Positions 63,463 to 64,000 of a DNA stretch of 64,000 bases are shown in pieces. This stretch comes from Sphingobacteriales bacterium. Lineage in GTDB: Bacteria > Bacteroidota > Bacteroidia > Chitinophagales > UBA2359. The translations under genes and the position numbers were made by a program. Position 1 is the stretch's first letter. Each line of letters opens with the position of its first letter. Under the pieces are notes generated by a model that was not told the DNA's origin, ran no database searches, and saw nothing but the letters and a program-made list of their open reading frames with translations. The stretch lies in the NCBI GenBank assembly GCA_016711295.1, contig JADJTE010000006.1, forward strand, positions 124,001 to 188,000. Direction: 5' to 3'.

Positions 63463-63574
63463 GTAACTATTTAGGGTATAGGGTTTTGGGTATGGGGTAA
63501 TGAGCAATACTTATCTAATAATTCCTGACATCGCTACATATTCGATTAGTTCCCCTACAAGGCTAAATAGTTAC
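63463..63574. mobile_element. IS66-type MITE copy between SCO and DUF420 genes
   Basis: A 112-bp copy with perfect ends GTAACTATTTAG / CTAAATAGTTAC and the perfect 8-bp duplication TATTTGGC (63455-63462 and 63575-63582). The duplicated target includes the last base of the SCO stop codon, so the element inserted exactly at the 3' end of that gene. Confidence 0.92.
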
Positions 63575-63581
63575 TATTTGG

Positions 63582-63785
63582 CTAACTGTTGGGTGTAGTG
63601 GTGATGGTGCGGCGCGGCGTAGGATACTCCAATTTGAGTACCACAATGTCACGCACCAAACGATTGACCGCCACCGAATCGGTGCCGTCGTAGTAGCCAC
63701 GTATGACTCCTTGCGGGTCTACGAGTACAAATTTTTCGGTATGCACAAGATCTTCCTCGCCGCCGTCGCCTTCGGTCGCGCTCAC
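63582..63785 (-). CDS. SCO1/SenC-family protein, C-terminal part
   Basis: C-terminal part of a SCO-type copper chaperone for cytochrome c oxidase CuA assembly. It shows LVHTEKFVLVDPQGVIRGYYDGTD, including the copper-ligand His of the family. The apparent start is internal; a frameshift near 63830 joins it to the next block (WFF-LxGDKKALYDQARYGYF-like sequence is split between frames). Confidence 0.85.
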   Translation of the reverse strand: MSATEGDGGEEDLVHTEKFVLVDPQGVIRGYYDGTDSVAVNRLVRDIVVLKLEYPTPRRTITTTPNS

Positions 63786-64000
63786 AAAATAGCCGTATCG
63801 GGCTTGGTCGTAGAGGGCTTTTTTGTCGCCCGTCTAAAAAACCAGCGCGTAGAATCGGCTTCGTAGCGGTCGGCATAATCCGACAGGCGTTGAGGCGTAT
63901 CGCGCACAGGGTCTACGGTGTGCGACAATATCATGATATCCTCGTCAGGTTTGAATGCGGCTTGTATGCGGCGGAGGCTTTTGGTCATTGTGGGGCAGAT
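63782..64000 (-). CDS. SCO1/SenC-family protein, upstream part (cut by window edge)
   Basis: Upstream part of the same SCO gene: ICPTMTKSLRRIQAAF, whose Cys is the second of the copper-binding CxxxC motif, then IMILSHTVDPVRDTPQRLSDYA. The gene continues past the end of the window, so its signal sequence and first Cys are not seen. Residues after STRWFF are out of frame. Confidence 0.85.
   Translation of the reverse strand: MCPTMTKSLRRIQAAFKPDEDIMILSHTVDPVRDTPQRLSDYADRYEADSTRWFFRRATKKPSTTKPDTAIL

Noticed and set aside
857..63574. Dispersed repeats considered as a CRISPR array.
   Set aside because: Copies are kilobases apart, have inverted-repeat ends and target duplications, and no short regularly spaced repeats occur.
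1..64000. tRNA, rRNA and riboswitch genes.
   Set aside because: No cloverleaf with a T-loop GTTCGAATC-type arm, no rRNA segment and no known riboswitch core was recognised by eye on either strand; weak cases could be missed.

Overview
The window looks like a chromosomal segment of a member of the Bacteroidota, probably a gliding, chitin- or peptidoglycan-degrading relative of the Chitinophagales/Saprospirales. Evidence: several proteins end in type IX secretion C-terminal domains (two carry the AFSPNGDG gliding-CTERM motif), a GldF permease gene is present, promoters follow the Bacteroidota -7 consensus TAnnTTTG with little Shine-Dalgarno signal, and DUF4199, YtxJ, DUF420 and PepSY-like proteins occur in arrangements typical of the phylum. 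No rRNA, tRNA or CRISPR array was recognised.

Layout. 1-3 kb: a lipoprotein and a secreted amidohydrolase-like protein. 3.2-15 kb (minus): one enormous secreted repeat protein of about 3,900 residues, now split into six reading-frame blocks. 15.4-17.1 kb: DUF4199 membrane protein, rpiB with an internal deletion, and a Bcp peroxiredoxin. 17.7-24.3 kb: three T9SS-exported proteins, two of which share an almost identical 3' end plus terminator. 24.7-31.5 kb: isochorismatase-like hydrolase, VWA protein, two small lipoproteins, a TlpA-like thioredoxin protein, icd and rlpA. 32-34.4 kb: two Asp-rich PepSY-like lipoproteins. 35-41.2 kb: beta-propeller protein, ytxJ, RsmF-like rRNA methyltransferase, prfA with an in-frame UAG, FkbM methyltransferase and a broken pRiA4b ORF-3 homologue. 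41.4-46.6 kb: a multidomain GH18 chitinase. 46.6-52 kb: an AT-rich accessory stretch with repeat elements, two attC-like sites around a decayed serine hydrolase, a cupin, a structured non-coding cluster and a methyltransferase. 52-64 kb: housekeeping genes (DUF885 peptidase, scoA, gatA, GH3-serine hydrolase, gldF, glmM, DUF420, SCO).

Two themes run through the window. First, many genes, including ones expected to be essential (gatA, glmM, prfA), are interrupted by single-base frameshifts or stops, several of them at A or T homopolymers. This most simply suggests indel errors in the underlying assembly, so broken genes are described as fragments of one parent gene. Second, the intergenic spaces are colonised by short non-autonomous elements. 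The main family carries the terminal inverted repeat GTAACTATTTAG and is flanked in five copies by perfect 8-bp target duplications, as expected for MITEs mobilised by an IS66-type transposase. Two further inverted-repeat families are also present. No transposase or integrase gene lies in the window.
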